Translations under genes and position numbers: made by a program
Shown: positions 8,720 through 17,886 of the stretch, piece by piece
Layout: the number at the start of each line of letters is the position of its first letter
Numbering within the stretch: position 1 is the first letter of the stretch
The notes under the pieces: generated by a model
What the model was told of the DNA's origin: nothing
Database searches by the model: none
What the model saw: the letters and a program-made list of their open reading frames with translations, nothing else
Origin: Lachnospiraceae bacterium
GTDB taxonomy: Bacteria > Bacillota > Clostridia > Lachnospirales > Lachnospiraceae
Assembly (NCBI GenBank): GCA_017525525.1
Contig: JAFXSQ010000068.1
Span: 1 to 55,345 of the forward strand
Direction: 5' to 3'
Length of the DNA stretch: 55,345 bases

Positions 8720-9148
8720 ATGGTTACAGATAGTTACAATTATAAAGACACATTCGAATATGGCCGTAAGCTCGGCGAGGAGGTCAAAGGTGGTGAGGTG
8801 TTCCTGCTCTATGGGGACCTCGGCGTGGGGAAGACGGTGTTCACGCAAGGTTTTGCGGCGGGGCTTGGGATAAGTGAGCCGGTGGTGAGCCCGACATTTA
8901 CGGTGCTTAAGGAGTATTATGAGGGGCGGTTGCCGCTATTTCATTTTGATTGCTACAGGGTTGAGGATTCTTCGGAGATGGAGGAGATCGGCTTTGACGA
9001 CAAGCTCGGTGGAGAGGGCGTGTGCCTTATCGAGTGGCCGGGGCAGATAGATGACATACTTCCGGGGGATGCGGTTAAGATAACGATAGAGAAGGATCCG
9101 GAAAAAGGGTTTGATTATCGAAGGATAACAATGTGTCATCCAGAGTGA
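8720..9148 (+). CDS. tsaE: tRNA t6A biosynthesis ATPase TsaE
   Basis: A 142-aa P-loop ATPase that powers the TsaB-TsaD-TsaE complex making the N6-threonylcarbamoyladenosine base at position 37 of ANN-decoding tRNAs. Walker A is G-D-L-G-V-G-K-T (about residues 32-39); S-P-T-F and H-F-D-C-Y-R are family marks. tsaB follows after 26 bp. The last codons and the TGA stop (M-C-H-P-E-stop) lie inside a short dispersed repeat of the GTCAT...GAAGGATCTTAT type, so the repeat has set the C-terminus. The upstream ribosome binding site is weak (GAGAG about 10 nt before the ATG). tsaD is not in the window. Confidence 0.96.
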   Translation: MVTDSYNYKDTFEYGRKLGEEVKGGEVFLLYGDLGVGKTVFTQGFAAGLGISEPVVSPTFTVLKEYYEGRLPLFHFDCYRVEDSSEMEEIGFDDKLGGEGVCLIEWPGQIDDILPGDAVKITIEKDPEKGFDYRRITMCHPE

Positions 9149-9163
9149 AACGAAGGATCTTAT
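9133..9163 (+). repeat. short 5'-leader repeat (family S), tsaE-tsaB copy
   Basis: Reads GTGTCATCCAGAGTGAAACG then AAGGATCTTAT. It overlaps the tsaE stop and ends 12 nt before the tsaB ATG, directly followed by GGAGGTG. Other copies lie at 9903, 20839, 33541, 44086, 48301 and (minus) 51107. Confidence 0.8.
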
Positions 9164-9174
9164 GGAGGTGTTAG

Positions 9175-9897
9175 ATGAAAATACTCGGCATAGACAGCTC
9201 CGGAAATGTCGCGGGCGTTGCGATAGTTACTGACGGAGTGACTACAGGTGAATATACGATCAATCATAAGAAGACACACAGTGAGACTTTGCTTCCGATG
9301 GTGGATGAGCTGCTGAAGATGACGGAGACAGACCTTAAATCCATAGACGCCATTGCCTGTGCTTCGGGACCGGGTTCCTTCACGGGCTTGAGGATAGGCG
9401 CAGCTACGGTTAAGGGGCTGTGTCTTGCACTCGACAAGCCGGTGATCGCAGTTCCCACACTGATGGGTTTGGCTTACGGCTTAAGTACGGCTACAAGGCT
9501 TGTGTGTCCTTTGATGGACGCAAGAAGAAACCAGACTTACACCGCGCTTTATGATGTGAGCGGATCATTTCCCGAAGCGGTTAAAGAGGACTGTGTGGTC
9601 GGTATAGAGGAGATAATATCAGCTGTAAACGAAATAGGAAAAGAAGTGATCTTTACAGGGGACGGATGCCCTGTATTCAGGGATACAATAGAGGAGAAGC
9701 TGACCGTGGGGCACAGCTTTGCACCCGCACATCTGAACAGACAGAGGGCAGCAGCGGTTGCGTCCTTAGGAGAGCTGATGGCCAAGCGGGGAGAGCTGAT
9801 AAGCGCGGATGAATTCACGCTTACCTACTTAAGAAAGTCGCAGGCCGAGCGAGAAAGAGAAGCGGGCATCATTGCCAAGGGAAGTCTATCGGAATAA
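9175..9897 (+). CDS. tsaB: tRNA t6A biosynthesis protein TsaB
   Basis: 240 aa, an ASKHA-fold partner that dimerises with TsaD in t6A synthesis. The N-terminus M-K-I-L-G-I-D-S-S-G and the G-P-G-S-F-T-G-L-R-I-G motif (about residues 65-75) are diagnostic. Length is usual for Firmicutes. A GGAGGTG site sits 7 nt before the ATG. It lies between tsaE and rimI in the standard operon order. Confidence 0.96.
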   Translation: MKILGIDSSGNVAGVAIVTDGVTTGEYTINHKKTHSETLLPMVDELLKMTETDLKSIDAIACASGPGSFTGLRIGAATVKGLCLALDKPVIAVPTLMGLAYGLSTATRLVCPLMDARRNQTYTALYDVSGSFPEAVKEDCVVGIEEIISAVNEIGKEVIFTGDGCPVFRDTIEEKLTVGHSFAPAHLNRQRAAAVASLGELMAKRGELISADEFTLTYLRKSQAEREREAGIIAKGSLSE

Positions 9898-9902
9898 TAG
9901 CA

Positions 9903-9936
9903 GTGTCATGTCTTACGCTTAGCGAAGGATCTTTAT
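9903..9936 (+). repeat. short 5'-leader repeat (family S), tsaB-rimI copy
   Basis: GTGTCATGTCTTACGCTTAG then CGAAGGATCTTTAT. The GAAGGA inside the repeat lies 7 nt before the rimI ATG, so the repeat itself appears to provide the rimI ribosome binding site. Confidence 0.85.
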
Positions 9937-10407
9937 ATGTCAGAGATTGAAAAAAACTGTAATATACATATTGAATTAATGGAAGAAGAGCTACAGGATA
10001 TTATGCTAAAGGCGGTCGCGGAGCTTGAGCAGCGGGCGTACTCCGTTCCATGGAGCGCCGAGTCCGTTGCGGACACCTTAAGCTATGATCATAATTTCAT
10101 TATTACTGCGAGCAGCGGGGAAAAGCTCGCCGGTTACCTGATATTCAATCTTATCATGGATCAGAGTGAGCTTCTTCGGATAACGGTTGACGAGACCCTT
10201 CGCAACAACGGTATCGGAAGAAAGCTGATGGACAGCTACATCAATGAGATAAAGGGCGTTGCCGAGTCAAGCCTGCTCGAGGTCAGAGCATCAAATGTAC
10301 CGGCGACAGCCTTATATGAGAGCTGCGGATATGAAATGCTCGCAACAAGAAAGGGATACTACAGTGAGCCGGTTGAGGACGCGCTTGTTATGAGTCTTAC
10401 ATTTTAA
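9937..10407 (+). CDS. rimI: ribosomal protein bS18 N-alpha-acetyltransferase RimI-like
   Basis: 156-aa GNAT enzyme. The acetyl-CoA loop is visible as L-R-N-N-G-I-G-R-K-L-M (about residues 88-98), and the E-V-R-A-S-N-V-P-A-T-A-L-Y-E-S-C-G-Y segment (about 116-133) is the RimI signature. Context after tsaE and tsaB supports RimI. In bacteria it acetylates the N-terminus of S18; wider substrates are possible. The gene ends the operon at a strong bidirectional terminator. Confidence 0.9.
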   Translation: MSEIEKNCNIHIELMEEELQDIMLKAVAELEQRAYSVPWSAESVADTLSYDHNFIITASSGEKLAGYLIFNLIMDQSELLRITVDETLRNNGIGRKLMDSYINEIKGVAESSLLEVRASNVPATALYESCGYEMLATRKGYYSEPVEDALVMSLTF

Positions 10408-10428
10408 GAAAATAGAATAGTAATATGT

Positions 10429-10469
10429 AAAAACAGGGAAAGCAGATCGAATCTGTATTCCCTGTTTTT
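10429..10469. terminator. bidirectional terminator between rimI and the diguanylate cyclase gene
   Basis: AAAAACAGGGAA (10429-10440) pairs with TTCCCTGTTTTT (10458-10469), and CAGAT/ATCTG pair inside. The flanking A and T runs let it serve the converging genes on both strands. Confidence 0.9.
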
Positions 10470-10491
10470 GCATATTGTTATAGAAATTGTA

Positions 10492-11910
10492 TTAAATCTC
10501 TTTAAGCGCGCGTTTGTGGATGTACATCGCCGCGTCGGCTCGGTCGAACACATCCGATACGTAATAATCGCTTGCTTTGTCGAATACCGCCATACCGCAG
10601 GCTATGACCACTCCGCCATCTTCCTTGTTCTTAAGCGAGGTGGTGCAGATCGTATTGAGAAGTGCCGCGCGGTGGAGAAAGTCCTCGCCGGTGAGTATGA
10701 TCACGAATTCGTCTCCGCCTATCCTGTATACGGGGCTGTGCTTGAATACGTTGCATATGAGCTTGCAGGCTCGCTGGATATATTCATCGCCGGCTGTGTG
10801 CCCGTTGTGATCGTTTACTTTCTTCAGATCGTTGACATCGCAGAGTATGATGGCGAAGCTTGTATGAGGGTTATTGCTTATCGCCTCGTTGAGCTCCTGC
10901 TCGGCAGTCAGGTAGGCATGCTTGTTTCTTATGCCGGTCAGTGCGTCGCGGGTTGCCATCTGCTTAGCCTGCTTGTATTCTTCCTCGCGTTTCATGGAGT
11001 CATTAATGTTGCTGACAGCCACGATGATGTGATCGGAATCATTCTCAGGCTTGACAGCTCGCAGGTTCACATATTCCGGTTTGCCGTCGAGCATAAGACG
11101 GTAGGTCAGTGAATAAGTGGAGTCCTTTGATAGCTCGGCGAGAAAGCGGTCGCGCTGAATCTCCTGGGCAAGAAGAGGGTAATCATCGGGATATATGGCA
11201 TGCTTTATATTCTCCAAAGAATCCGCAAAGAAATCATCTCCGTGGGTTCCCTGCTCAAGCTGGGCATATTTGGAGCTGGAGCTGTACTCTGTATATTCGT
11301 TGGTCTTTATATTTACGTAGTAGATGACTTCGTAGCGGCTGGCAAGTGCTAAAGCTATCTGACTGTAGGTATTTGTCTTGAATGCACTCTCCTGGTCACG
11401 AAGAAACTGCTTTTCCACATTTTTCACGCCGACGATCATATAATTGTCGTCGGACCCGATTCCCTGTGTGGTCTTCAGGCTGTAGTGAAGATACTTTCCG
11501 TCTACCAGGAGCCTGTAGTTTAAGGTGAACGGGACTCCGGTGGATATGACTTCGAGAAATGATTTCTTGCTTATCCTGGCGAAGAATTCGCGCCTGTCAT
11601 CGGGATGGACAAGGAACTCGCCGCTCGTGAAAGCATCCTTGAAGAAGTCCTCTCCCGAGGAGAGTACTAAAAGCTTATCGCTTCCGGAGGTTGCACCGTA
11701 TTCTATGTAGGCGCCGGTTTCTATATTGATATAATATACGCTCACATAATCGCGGGCAAGAGAAAGGGCAAGTCTTGAAAATGTCATCTCGCTTCTTAAA
11801 ATCTCTGTTTTGCCGCGTGATTCGTTCTCGGTGAGCTGCTCGGTGTTCAGTGCAGTGACCTGCTCGAGCGGTGAATAGCTATTCTTGTGTGACTTTTTCA
11901 AAAAAGCCAT
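10492..11910 (-). CDS. diguanylate cyclase with two N-terminal sensor repeats
   Basis: 472 aa, reading from the ATG at 11910, which has GGAGG 6 nt upstream; an earlier in-frame start at 11985 lies upstream of the -10 box and is unlikely. A C-terminal GGDEF domain (about 330-472) has the intact signature R-I-G-G-D-E-F at 395-401, so c-di-GMP synthesis is expected. No RxxD inhibitory site is visible upstream of it. The N-terminal part has two similar PAS-like repeats (about 45-170 and 185-305), each with V-Y-Y-x-N-I-x-T and a Y-R-L-x-x-D-G-K segment. There is no membrane segment, so it is cytoplasmic. It has its own promoter, convergent with rimI. Confidence 0.9.
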   Translation of the reverse strand: MAFLKKSHKNSYSPLEQVTALNTEQLTENESRGKTEILRSEMTFSRLALSLARDYVSVYYINIETGAYIEYGATSGSDKLLVLSSGEDFFKDAFTSGEFLVHPDDRREFFARISKKSFLEVISTGVPFTLNYRLLVDGKYLHYSLKTTQGIGSDDNYMIVGVKNVEKQFLRDQESAFKTNTYSQIALALASRYEVIYYVNIKTNEYTEYSSSSKYAQLEQGTHGDDFFADSLENIKHAIYPDDYPLLAQEIQRDRFLAELSKDSTYSLTYRLMLDGKPEYVNLRAVKPENDSDHIIVAVSNINDSMKREEEYKQAKQMATRDALTGIRNKHAYLTAEQELNEAISNNPHTSFAIILCDVNDLKKVNDHNGHTAGDEYIQRACKLICNVFKHSPVYRIGGDEFVIILTGEDFLHRAALLNTICTTSLKNKEDGGVVIACGMAVFDKASDYYVSDVFDRADAAMYIHKRALKEI

Positions 11911-11956
11911 AGAAACCTCCGTGGTTGTGAATCTGATATTTTGGAACAACAAGCTA

Positions 11957-11985
11957 ATTATAATGGATGAATTTGGATATTTCAA
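11957..11985 (-). promoter_or_regulatory. sigma-A type promoter of the diguanylate cyclase gene
   Basis: On the minus strand TTGAAA (11985-11980) and TATAAT (11962-11957) are separated by 17 bp. Transcription would begin near 11950, about 40 nt before the ATG. Confidence 0.8.
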
Positions 11986-12033
11986 GGGAAAAATTCAATG
12001 CACGGGCCGGTGAGATTGCAACGTGAAATCCGG

Positions 12034-12063
12034 CAAAAAAACAGGGAGCCGAGTGGCTCCCTG
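12034..12063 (-). terminator. terminator after the chemoreceptor gene
   Basis: On the minus strand CAGGGAGCC, loop ACTC, GGCTCCCTG, then a run of seven T. It ends the FIST-MCP unit. Confidence 0.92.
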
Positions 12064-12073
12064 ATGAAAATCA

Positions 12074-13036
12074 TCATCCTTCGATGATGGGAAGAATCTG
12101 TGTTATAAGGTTGTCCATATCCTCGAAAACTCCTGCCTTGGTGGTGCCTAAGACATTTACATTTTGAATGTGGGACATAAGATCGTCATAGTTTTTATTG
12201 AGCGAGTCATATGCTTTGTTAATGTCTGCAAAATCCTTGTCCGCAGCCTTCGCAGCCAGGGCTATCTCATCCTGAACGACATCGGTCTGCTGAGCACTGT
12301 CGGAGATGGCGCCGAAGGTTTCGTGTGCATCATCCACATCCTTCATGCTCTTGTCGAGGGCGTTCATGGAAAGATCTATATTATGTGAGAAGGTGTCGGT
12401 CTGGGACTTTGCTTCCTTCAAGCTTGACTGGATATCCGCCGAAAGGATATTGATCTGTTCAGCGAGCTTTCTTACCTGTTCGGCAACTACCGCAAATCCT
12501 TTTCCGGCCTCACCCGCACGGGCTGCCTCGATAGATGCGTTAAGGGCCAGCATGTTGGTCTGACCGGCCACACTGACTATCTGCTTCATACAATTCTCTA
12601 TGGATTCAACTGCTTCCTCGAATTTGTTGAAGTCGGTTTTCATGTCTAAGAAGGTGCCCTTTACCACTTCCGAGCTGTCCTTTAAGCCGTCAACTTTGGT
12701 TTGGGCATGCTTTACGGATTCGACGATTCCGTGCTTGACATCCTCAAACTTGGATGCGCTTTGCTCAAGGCCCGAGAAAACCTCGGCGAAGTCGTCGAGT
12801 CTTTCTTTCATGACGGCATTGTTGCTCATGATCTCCTTGAATGAATCCTCAAGTTCGTGCATTTCGGAGAGAGAATCAACTTCGTTTGCGGCAAGGCGCT
12901 TCTCATAGTCGCGCACATTGTCGACAATATATTTTATAGGGTAAGTATCTGTCTTGGCTGAGGCCTTTGCGCCGAAGGAGGCTTCTGCAGCCGGGTCGTA
13001 AGAATACTGTTCATTTCTTTTTTTCTTTCCAAACAT
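12074..13036 (-). CDS. soluble methyl-accepting chemotaxis-type receptor
   Basis: 320 aa without membrane segments or HAMP domain. The MCP hairpin tip is clear: [16 protein letters not shown] at about 160-175, followed by [15 protein letters not shown]. The rest is predicted coiled coil. Such cytosolic receptors signal to CheA/CheW. It lies 14 bp downstream of a FIST-domain gene with GGAGGTG before its start, so the FIST protein may supply the sensor that this receptor lacks. The methylation regions are short and I cannot place sites confidently. Confidence 0.92.
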   Translation of the reverse strand: MFGKKKRNEQYSYDPAAEASFGAKASAKTDTYPIKYIVDNVRDYEKRLAANEVDSLSEMHELEDSFKEIMSNNAVMKERLDDFAEVFSGLEQSASKFEDVKHGIVESVKHAQTKVDGLKDSSEVVKGTFLDMKTDFNKFEEAVESIENCMKQIVSVAGQTNMLALNASIEAARAGEAGKGFAVVAEQVRKLAEQINILSADIQSSLKEAKSQTDTFSHNIDLSMNALDKSMKDVDDAHETFGAISDSAQQTDVVQDEIALAAKAADKDFADINKAYDSLNKNYDDLMSHIQNVNVLGTTKAGVFEDMDNLITQILPIIEG

Positions 13037-13050
13037 CCCGATACACCTCC

Positions 13051-14109
13051 TTATTCAAAGACCACGCAGGTCATGGACTGGTTTACGAACTGGTTGTTGT
13101 AATGCTCGCCGTAGCCGACGAAGCCGCAGTAACAGCCGCCTAAAGCAGTCATGGTCCTGTGATAGTCATCCCATATCTTGTTATCGTTGAAGAGGATGTA
13201 TCTGAACAGGCAGTTTACGGAGAAGACGCCGGATATCCTTGAGAAATCCGCTTTTATCTCGTCTATGGTCTCCTGAGCGACCTGACGATAGTCCTTGAGC
13301 TCAAGGAGTGTCAGAACGTCGGAATCGTTTACCTGCCTGAAGCATGCGATACCGTTTCCCATAACCTCTTTGATGGAGACGATCATTATATCGTTTCCGA
13401 CTATCTTTCCGAAGGGGTTCTTGAAGGTCTGGCTTGTTATGTCTTCCTCTTTTATTCCGAGGGCATTCATATATACATTCTTTGCAGGCTTTCCGTCAAG
13501 CTCGCCGATGTAGTACTTTGCTCTGTCTGTCTTAGATGCAACAAAGCGTATATCGCCCATAGGCTTGTAGATATTTTCCTTATACACCTTTGCGCGTCCG
13601 TTGACATTCTTGACTATCATGTATACAACGGCATCCTCATAGCACCTTCCGTTTGCGGAAAGCTTGCCGGGAGCGCCTGTTCCGCCCATAAGTGATATGC
13701 TGTTTCTCTTAAGCATGCCGTCCATAGTTGTGAGAACCGCCGCATCGTTGCCTGCGCACAGGTCTATGACAACCGTGTTATCCCTGCCGGGACGTACCTT
13801 GCTGATATCTTCAGCAAGTCTCTTGATGTGCTCGGCCGGCTTAACCGATACGTTCGGCAAAACATTTGCCGCAATTTCCACACCCTCTGTAAATGCGGTT
13901 ACCGAGACGCCGGTTTCACATACAGAGGTGTCGTAGCTCATGGCCACGCAGCCTATGCTCGGTACACCGGGGAAGAGCTTCTCAAGCTCCTGTACATGAC
14001 GCTCGAAATTCTCTTCCGAAGAGAATAATATAAGGCCTTTGGGGTTCGAGATGCCCCTTACGGCCTCGGACAGATTACCGGATTTGCTCATTCCGAATAA
14101 TTGTTTCAT
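13051..14109 (-). CDS. FIST-domain sensory protein
   Basis: 352 aa from ATG 14109, which has GGGAGG 7 nt upstream; the longer TTG start at 14124 would use the ribosome binding site as coding sequence. The N-terminal half ([18 protein letters not shown], a G-V-S-V-T-A-F strand) matches FIST-N, and the C-terminal half (G-N-G-I-A-C-F-R, then [10 protein letters not shown] near the end, with [12 protein letters not shown]) matches FIST-C. FIST domains are proposed small-ligand sensors found with MCPs, GGDEF proteins and kinases. Co-transcription with the adjacent MCP suggests a two-protein receptor. Confidence 0.88.
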   Translation of the reverse strand: MKQLFGMSKSGNLSEAVRGISNPKGLILFSSEENFERHVQELEKLFPGVPSIGCVAMSYDTSVCETGVSVTAFTEGVEIAANVLPNVSVKPAEHIKRLAEDISKVRPGRDNTVVIDLCAGNDAAVLTTMDGMLKRNSISLMGGTGAPGKLSANGRCYEDAVVYMIVKNVNGRAKVYKENIYKPMGDIRFVASKTDRAKYYIGELDGKPAKNVYMNALGIKEEDITSQTFKNPFGKIVGNDIMIVSIKEVMGNGIACFRQVNDSDVLTLLELKDYRQVAQETIDEIKADFSRISGVFSVNCLFRYILFNDNKIWDDYHRTMTALGGCYCGFVGYGEHYNNQFVNQSMTCVVFE

Positions 14110-14185
14110 ACGCCTACCTCCCAATTTTGGAATTGTTACGATGATAGTAAAAATTCGCTTTCATCATTCGTAAACAGATATGCTT

Positions 14186-14215
14186 ATTTTACTAAAAACA
14201 GGTGTGGATTGTCAA
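14186..14215 (-). promoter_or_regulatory. promoter of the FIST-MCP operon
   Basis: On the minus strand TTGACA (14215-14210) and TAAAAT (14191-14186) with an 18-bp spacer. The predicted leader is about 70 nt. No SigD-type box was seen, so this receptor pair appears to be under the housekeeping factor. Confidence 0.75.
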
Positions 14216-14305
14216 CTTTATACTGTTTTTTTTACGGGGTTTATATACGTTTAACGATATTAACGAAAACACAGATTTGGCAAACACATCCGACGGAAAA
14301 TACGA

Positions 14306-14334
14306 TTGCATAAAAAGCTGTATTTTGATAAAAT
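14306..14334 (+). promoter_or_regulatory. promoter of the 14378-20311 gene unit
   Basis: TTGCAT (14306-14311), 17-bp spacer, TAAAAT (14329-14334). Transcription would start near 14341. The ATG at 14378 follows GGAGGTG with 8-nt spacing. Confidence 0.75.
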
Positions 14335-14377
14335 GTCGCATAGGTGTATGCTTTTGTATTAACGGAGGTGAAAATAG

Positions 14378-17300
14378 ATGGACGAGATTAACGCTTATGA
14401 ACATGAACAGCGGTTTAATGATACGGTAACTAAGATCAGTGAGGAAAGCTATCCCGTTTTATTGAGGCGTGTAATGCAGACGGAGGCCGAGGCCTTTGCT
14501 GAGTATGCGAAGGTAAGCGAGGAAAAGGCTGATAAATCAAAGCGTACAGAAGATGAAAAGGCGTTGGCAGCAGTCAGAACAAAGACTGATAACGCCCACA
14601 TCGGTCTGCATGGAATGAAGTATATTATCGGAGCGAGAGAACAGCGCGCGGCTCGAGAGTTCTTCTTTAATCATGCCATCAGCAAGATGAAGGAGCCGCA
14701 TGGTGAAATCGATAAGGATCTGACAGTCTTTCTCAAGGATGACGAGACGGCACATGTAAGCAATGTGGAGCTGCTTACTGCTTTCGCATCCAAAGATGAG
14801 GAGAAGATCCGTCCTTATTTAGAGAAAATGATGATAAGTGTTCTTAGCGAGGACATGTCCTGGGGGATGCTGAATGATCAGTGGCTTGCGGATAATGCCG
14901 GTGAGCTCTCGGAGAAGATAGAACGTTTCAGAGTGTTTGACAAGCTCTATGATGAAAATAAGTGGTTCAGATACTATCTGCCGGATAACATGAAGTCTTT
15001 GATTGAGAACCGGCTGAAGGAGGCTTCCATTTTCAGAGAGGCGCTTGAGCTTAAATTCGAACGGCAGGGAATCGATATCGACAACAATGTGATCAGGAAG
15101 CATTTTCATTACAGGGATTATAAGGATATAAAGAGTGAAGCTGAGATAAAGAAGAGCCTTAACGCAAAGAGGGAGGAATTTCAGAAAACCCTGGTCAGGG
15201 ATTTTGAGATTACGAAGTTTATCAGAATTGTGAATGACGAGGAACAGTCTCAGTCGGCAGAGGAGGTACGCCGGACCGAGGCACCTGAAAATGCCGGGTA
15301 TAAGGAGGCAAAACGCCTGATTAAGGATGTTCCCGAGGAAATGAGGGAAGACTTTGATAAGGCTTTAAAGGATATGACGACGGATATCGGAGACTTCAGC
15401 TTCTCCAATTGGAATTATCTTAACTATGATACCGTTACCGAAGAGTTGAGAGCAGCTTCTCATGACTATCGTTATCTCAGAACCAAGATGAAGGGCAGGG
15501 GTGCAAAAACAGTTTCACTCGAAGAAAATGTTAATGCGCTGCTCAGGCTTTCGGCTGCCGCTCACGCCTTCAGACATGTAAACGGCGCAAGCTCATGGTA
15601 TGGCACAAGTGAACGCCAAAAACGCGCCAATACCATAGCGTCGAATGTTAAGATATTTATCGACAGATGCCTCGAAGGAGAGGACAGGAAGGATGCGTTA
15701 GAGCCGCTTGAGCATTTTAAGCTGTCGTCTGAAAAAAACAAGAAGGCGAAGGTAAAGGCAAAAGTTGTCGAGACCACCTATGAATTAAAGAAACTTCACA
15801 GAGCATGGAAAAAATGGAGAGTAGTTTTATCCAAAGACAATTTGGACACTCCCGAGCGTCGCCTGCTTCGATATAAGAGATTGTTTGACGACTACCGCGA
15901 ACCCTTACAGCTGTGGGTGTCGAACAAGGAACTTTTCAAAGAATACGGAAGTAAAAGCGAGAATGAATTTGCCGAAAGAGCCATAGCGGAGTATACACGA
16001 GTGACTCATGAACTTGCGTTTATCGACTGGGCGCGCAAAAAGGGCAATCCCGCCCGAATCCAAAAGAGCGAAGTGGATGCGCGGATAGATGAGGAGCTTA
16101 AGAAAGCAGATGATATAAGAGAGATGAAGCCTCTGAAACAGGCTGTGGATGACGGTCTGGATGAGGAACAGAAAAGGCATGTGTTGCAGGCTGATCAGTG
16201 GATGCTTCGCAATATCAACGAGCTCGATCAGAGTGAATTGGTTACGAAGCTGCTCAGGAAGACCAAAAGAGAGAGACTGTACATCTATTATCTGATTGAG
16301 TCAAATGCGAGGGTTAAGCCGTCTGCAGAGGATATAGAGAAATCCCAGAAGGATTACCACCCGAATGTTGCTAAGATAAAATCTCGCATGGTCAAGAGCC
16401 GGTTTAAGCTTCTGGCGCGATATAATAAAACTACGATTTATTGGGATAAGCTCAGGCAGGCTATGGATATCTGCGACGGTAACCGGTGCCTGATAAGAGA
16501 ACTGTATGAGCCAAAAACCGGTGATGCAGAGAATGAGGATGAGCTTAAGCCCACAGAGGCAAGGAAGCTGAGGGCATTTAATACCTACCGTGCGCTGGAC
16601 AAGTACAGAACGATAGTTGCGCAGTGCGGCGGCGATAAAGATGAGGTGCTTAAGCGAAAGGACGAGCTTGAAGCAGCCTCGGCTGAATTAAAAGAATCTT
16701 ATGACAGCATGCTTGAGGCCGAAATGAATGACAGGGCAGACGCCGGCTCCTTGAAGCAGGAAGCCCTGGCCGAGGCTAACGGTATCGAAAAGATGGCGGC
16801 GTTTATGGCAGTGGGAAAAGGCCTGAAGTTCGAGAAGTTCGGCTTTGCAGGAGCCGCTGTCGGCGGAACGGCGCTTATTGCTGACGGAGCTATCAATCTT
16901 ATCATGCAGATAACCGATTTGTGCATGCAATGGTCAGATATCTCAGGTTCAGAGCTCTTGTCCAAGATTGCGGATATTGTGTCTACAGCCACATCGACTG
17001 CAGGCACAGTATGGCAGAATGTGAGCAATATGATGGATGTTGCAGGCGGTGTCGCAAAGGATGTCGCAAAACAGACTGCTGCCCAAATAGCAAATGTCGT
17101 ATCAACGGCCAGCTCGAGTGTGAATGTGACAGCGGGACTGGCGCAGATGATAATTCAGACAACTCAGGGAGCTCATGCAGCAAGTGCCCATGAACATCTT
17201 AAACGTAAGTATGAATCGGGGCAGGCAAATGCGAGTGAACGAGAGAAGAGATATGATAAGGAATTGCTGAAGTTCAGTGATATGGTCAGAAAGTATAAGC

Positions 17301-17872
17301 TGGAAAAGGCAACTTCTTATGTAGCCGGGGGCATGCTTGGTCTGGCAGCGTTGGCGTTTGCGCCTGTCGGTATCTATTTTTCGTTGGCATCAATGGCATT
17401 AAAGCCTTCCATAAACTTTTTGGGAAACAAGGGTATTTCTGAGATTAGTCAGAAGCTTGTTGACGGATTTGTGGAGTTAGAAAGAATGCTCCCGATAATA
17501 ATTGCTGAGCGCCGCGGATGGAAAAGGGTGGAGGACACCGCTACAGGCCGGATACTTTACCGTGATTCGCGAAATCATTTCCATGAGGAACGGGAGGTTA
17601 TGGAGGCGCCTGAAAAAGAGAAAATCAGGAAGGCACTTCAGAAGAAGATAGCAGTAAAGTATAATTTCGGTTCATATGGAGCGATGCTCAGCATGGTTGC
17701 AAAGCGATATGCGCAGTTTATACACAGCAAGCTTTTCCCTGTTCCGGGTGAGGATTTTGAATACTATAAGCAACTTCTTGGTTCATTCGGACTTACATAT
17801 AAGGCAGCAAGTGCCAATAAACCCGGAAAACCTACCGTTGAAATGATTGCTAAGAAGCTGATGGGTAAATAG
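14378..17872 (+). CDS. 1164-aa protein of unknown function with late hydrophobic segments
   Basis: I do not recognise this protein. Residues 1 to about 800 are charged and Lys/Glu-rich, likely mainly helical with coiled-coil stretches. Near the C-terminus come hydrophobic or small-residue segments: about 822-845 (F-A-G-A-A-V-G-G-T-A-L-I-A-D-G-A-I-N-L-I), a Ser/Thr/Ala/Val-rich amphipathic region at about 855-940, and about 977-1010 (Y-V-A-G-G-M-L-G-L-A-A-L-A-F-A-P-V-G-I-Y-F). No signal peptide. The layout resembles secreted membrane-inserting effectors or translocators, and the next gene resembles a small acidic secretion chaperone, but this is inference. Codon use is like its neighbours. Promoter and ribosome binding site are strong. 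Confidence 0.9.
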   Translation: MDEINAYEHEQRFNDTVTKISEESYPVLLRRVMQTEAEAFAEYAKVSEEKADKSKRTEDEKALAAVRTKTDNAHIGLHGMKYIIGAREQRAAREFFFNHAISKMKEPHGEIDKDLTVFLKDDETAHVSNVELLTAFASKDEEKIRPYLEKMMISVLSEDMSWGMLNDQWLADNAGELSEKIERFRVFDKLYDENKWFRYYLPDNMKSLIENRLKEASIFREALELKFERQGIDIDNNVIRKHFHYRDYKDIKSEAEIKKSLNAKREEFQKTLVRDFEITKFIRIVNDEEQSQSAEEVRRTEAPENAGYKEAKRLIKDVPEEMREDFDKALKDMTTDIGDFSFSNWNYLNYDTVTEELRAASHDYRYLRTKMKGRGAKTVSLEENVNALLRLSAAAHAFRHVNGASSWYGTSERQKRANTIASNVKIFIDRCLEGEDRKDALEPLEHFKLSSEKNKKAKVKAKVVETTYELKKLHRAWKKWRVVLSKDNLDTPERRLLRYKRLFDDYREPLQLWVSNKELFKEYGSKSENEFAERAIAEYTRVTHELAFIDWARKKGNPARIQKSEVDARIDEELKKADDIREMKPLKQAVDDGLDEEQKRHVLQADQWMLRNINELDQSELVTKLLRKTKRERLYIYYLIESNARVKPSAEDIEKSQKDYHPNVAKIKSRMVKSRFKLLARYNKTTIYWDKLRQAMDICDGNRCLIRELYEPKTGDAENEDELKPTEARKLRAFNTYRALDKYRTIVAQCGGDKDEVLKRKDELEAASAELKESYDSMLEAEMNDRADAGSLKQEALAEANGIEKMAAFMAVGKGLKFEKFGFAGAAVGGTALIADGAINLIMQITDLCMQWSDISGSELLSKIADIVSTATSTAGTVWQNVSNMMDVAGGVAKDVAKQTAAQIANVVSTASSSVNVTAGLAQMIIQTTQGAHAASAHEHLKRKYESGQANASEREKRYDKELLKFSDMVRKYKLEKATSYVAGGMLGLAALAFAPVGIYFSLASMALKPSINFLGNKGISEISQKLVDGFVELERMLPIIIAERRGWKRVEDTATGRILYRDSRNHFHEEREVMEAPEKEKIRKALQKKIAVKYNFGSYGAMLSMVAKRYAQFIHSKLFPVPGEDFEYYKQLLGSFGLTYKAASANKPGKPTVEMIAKKLMGK

Positions 17873-17886
17873 GAGGGACATTGATA

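Noticed and set aside
8551-8733. 60-codon ORF over the hammerhead-like region
   Set aside because: No ribosome binding site, no recognisable composition, and it overlaps strong pairing and the tsaE start.
10468-11112. Plus-strand ORF of 214 codons
   Set aside because: Lies opposite the diguanylate cyclase, has no ribosome binding site or family match, and the minus-strand gene explains the sequence.
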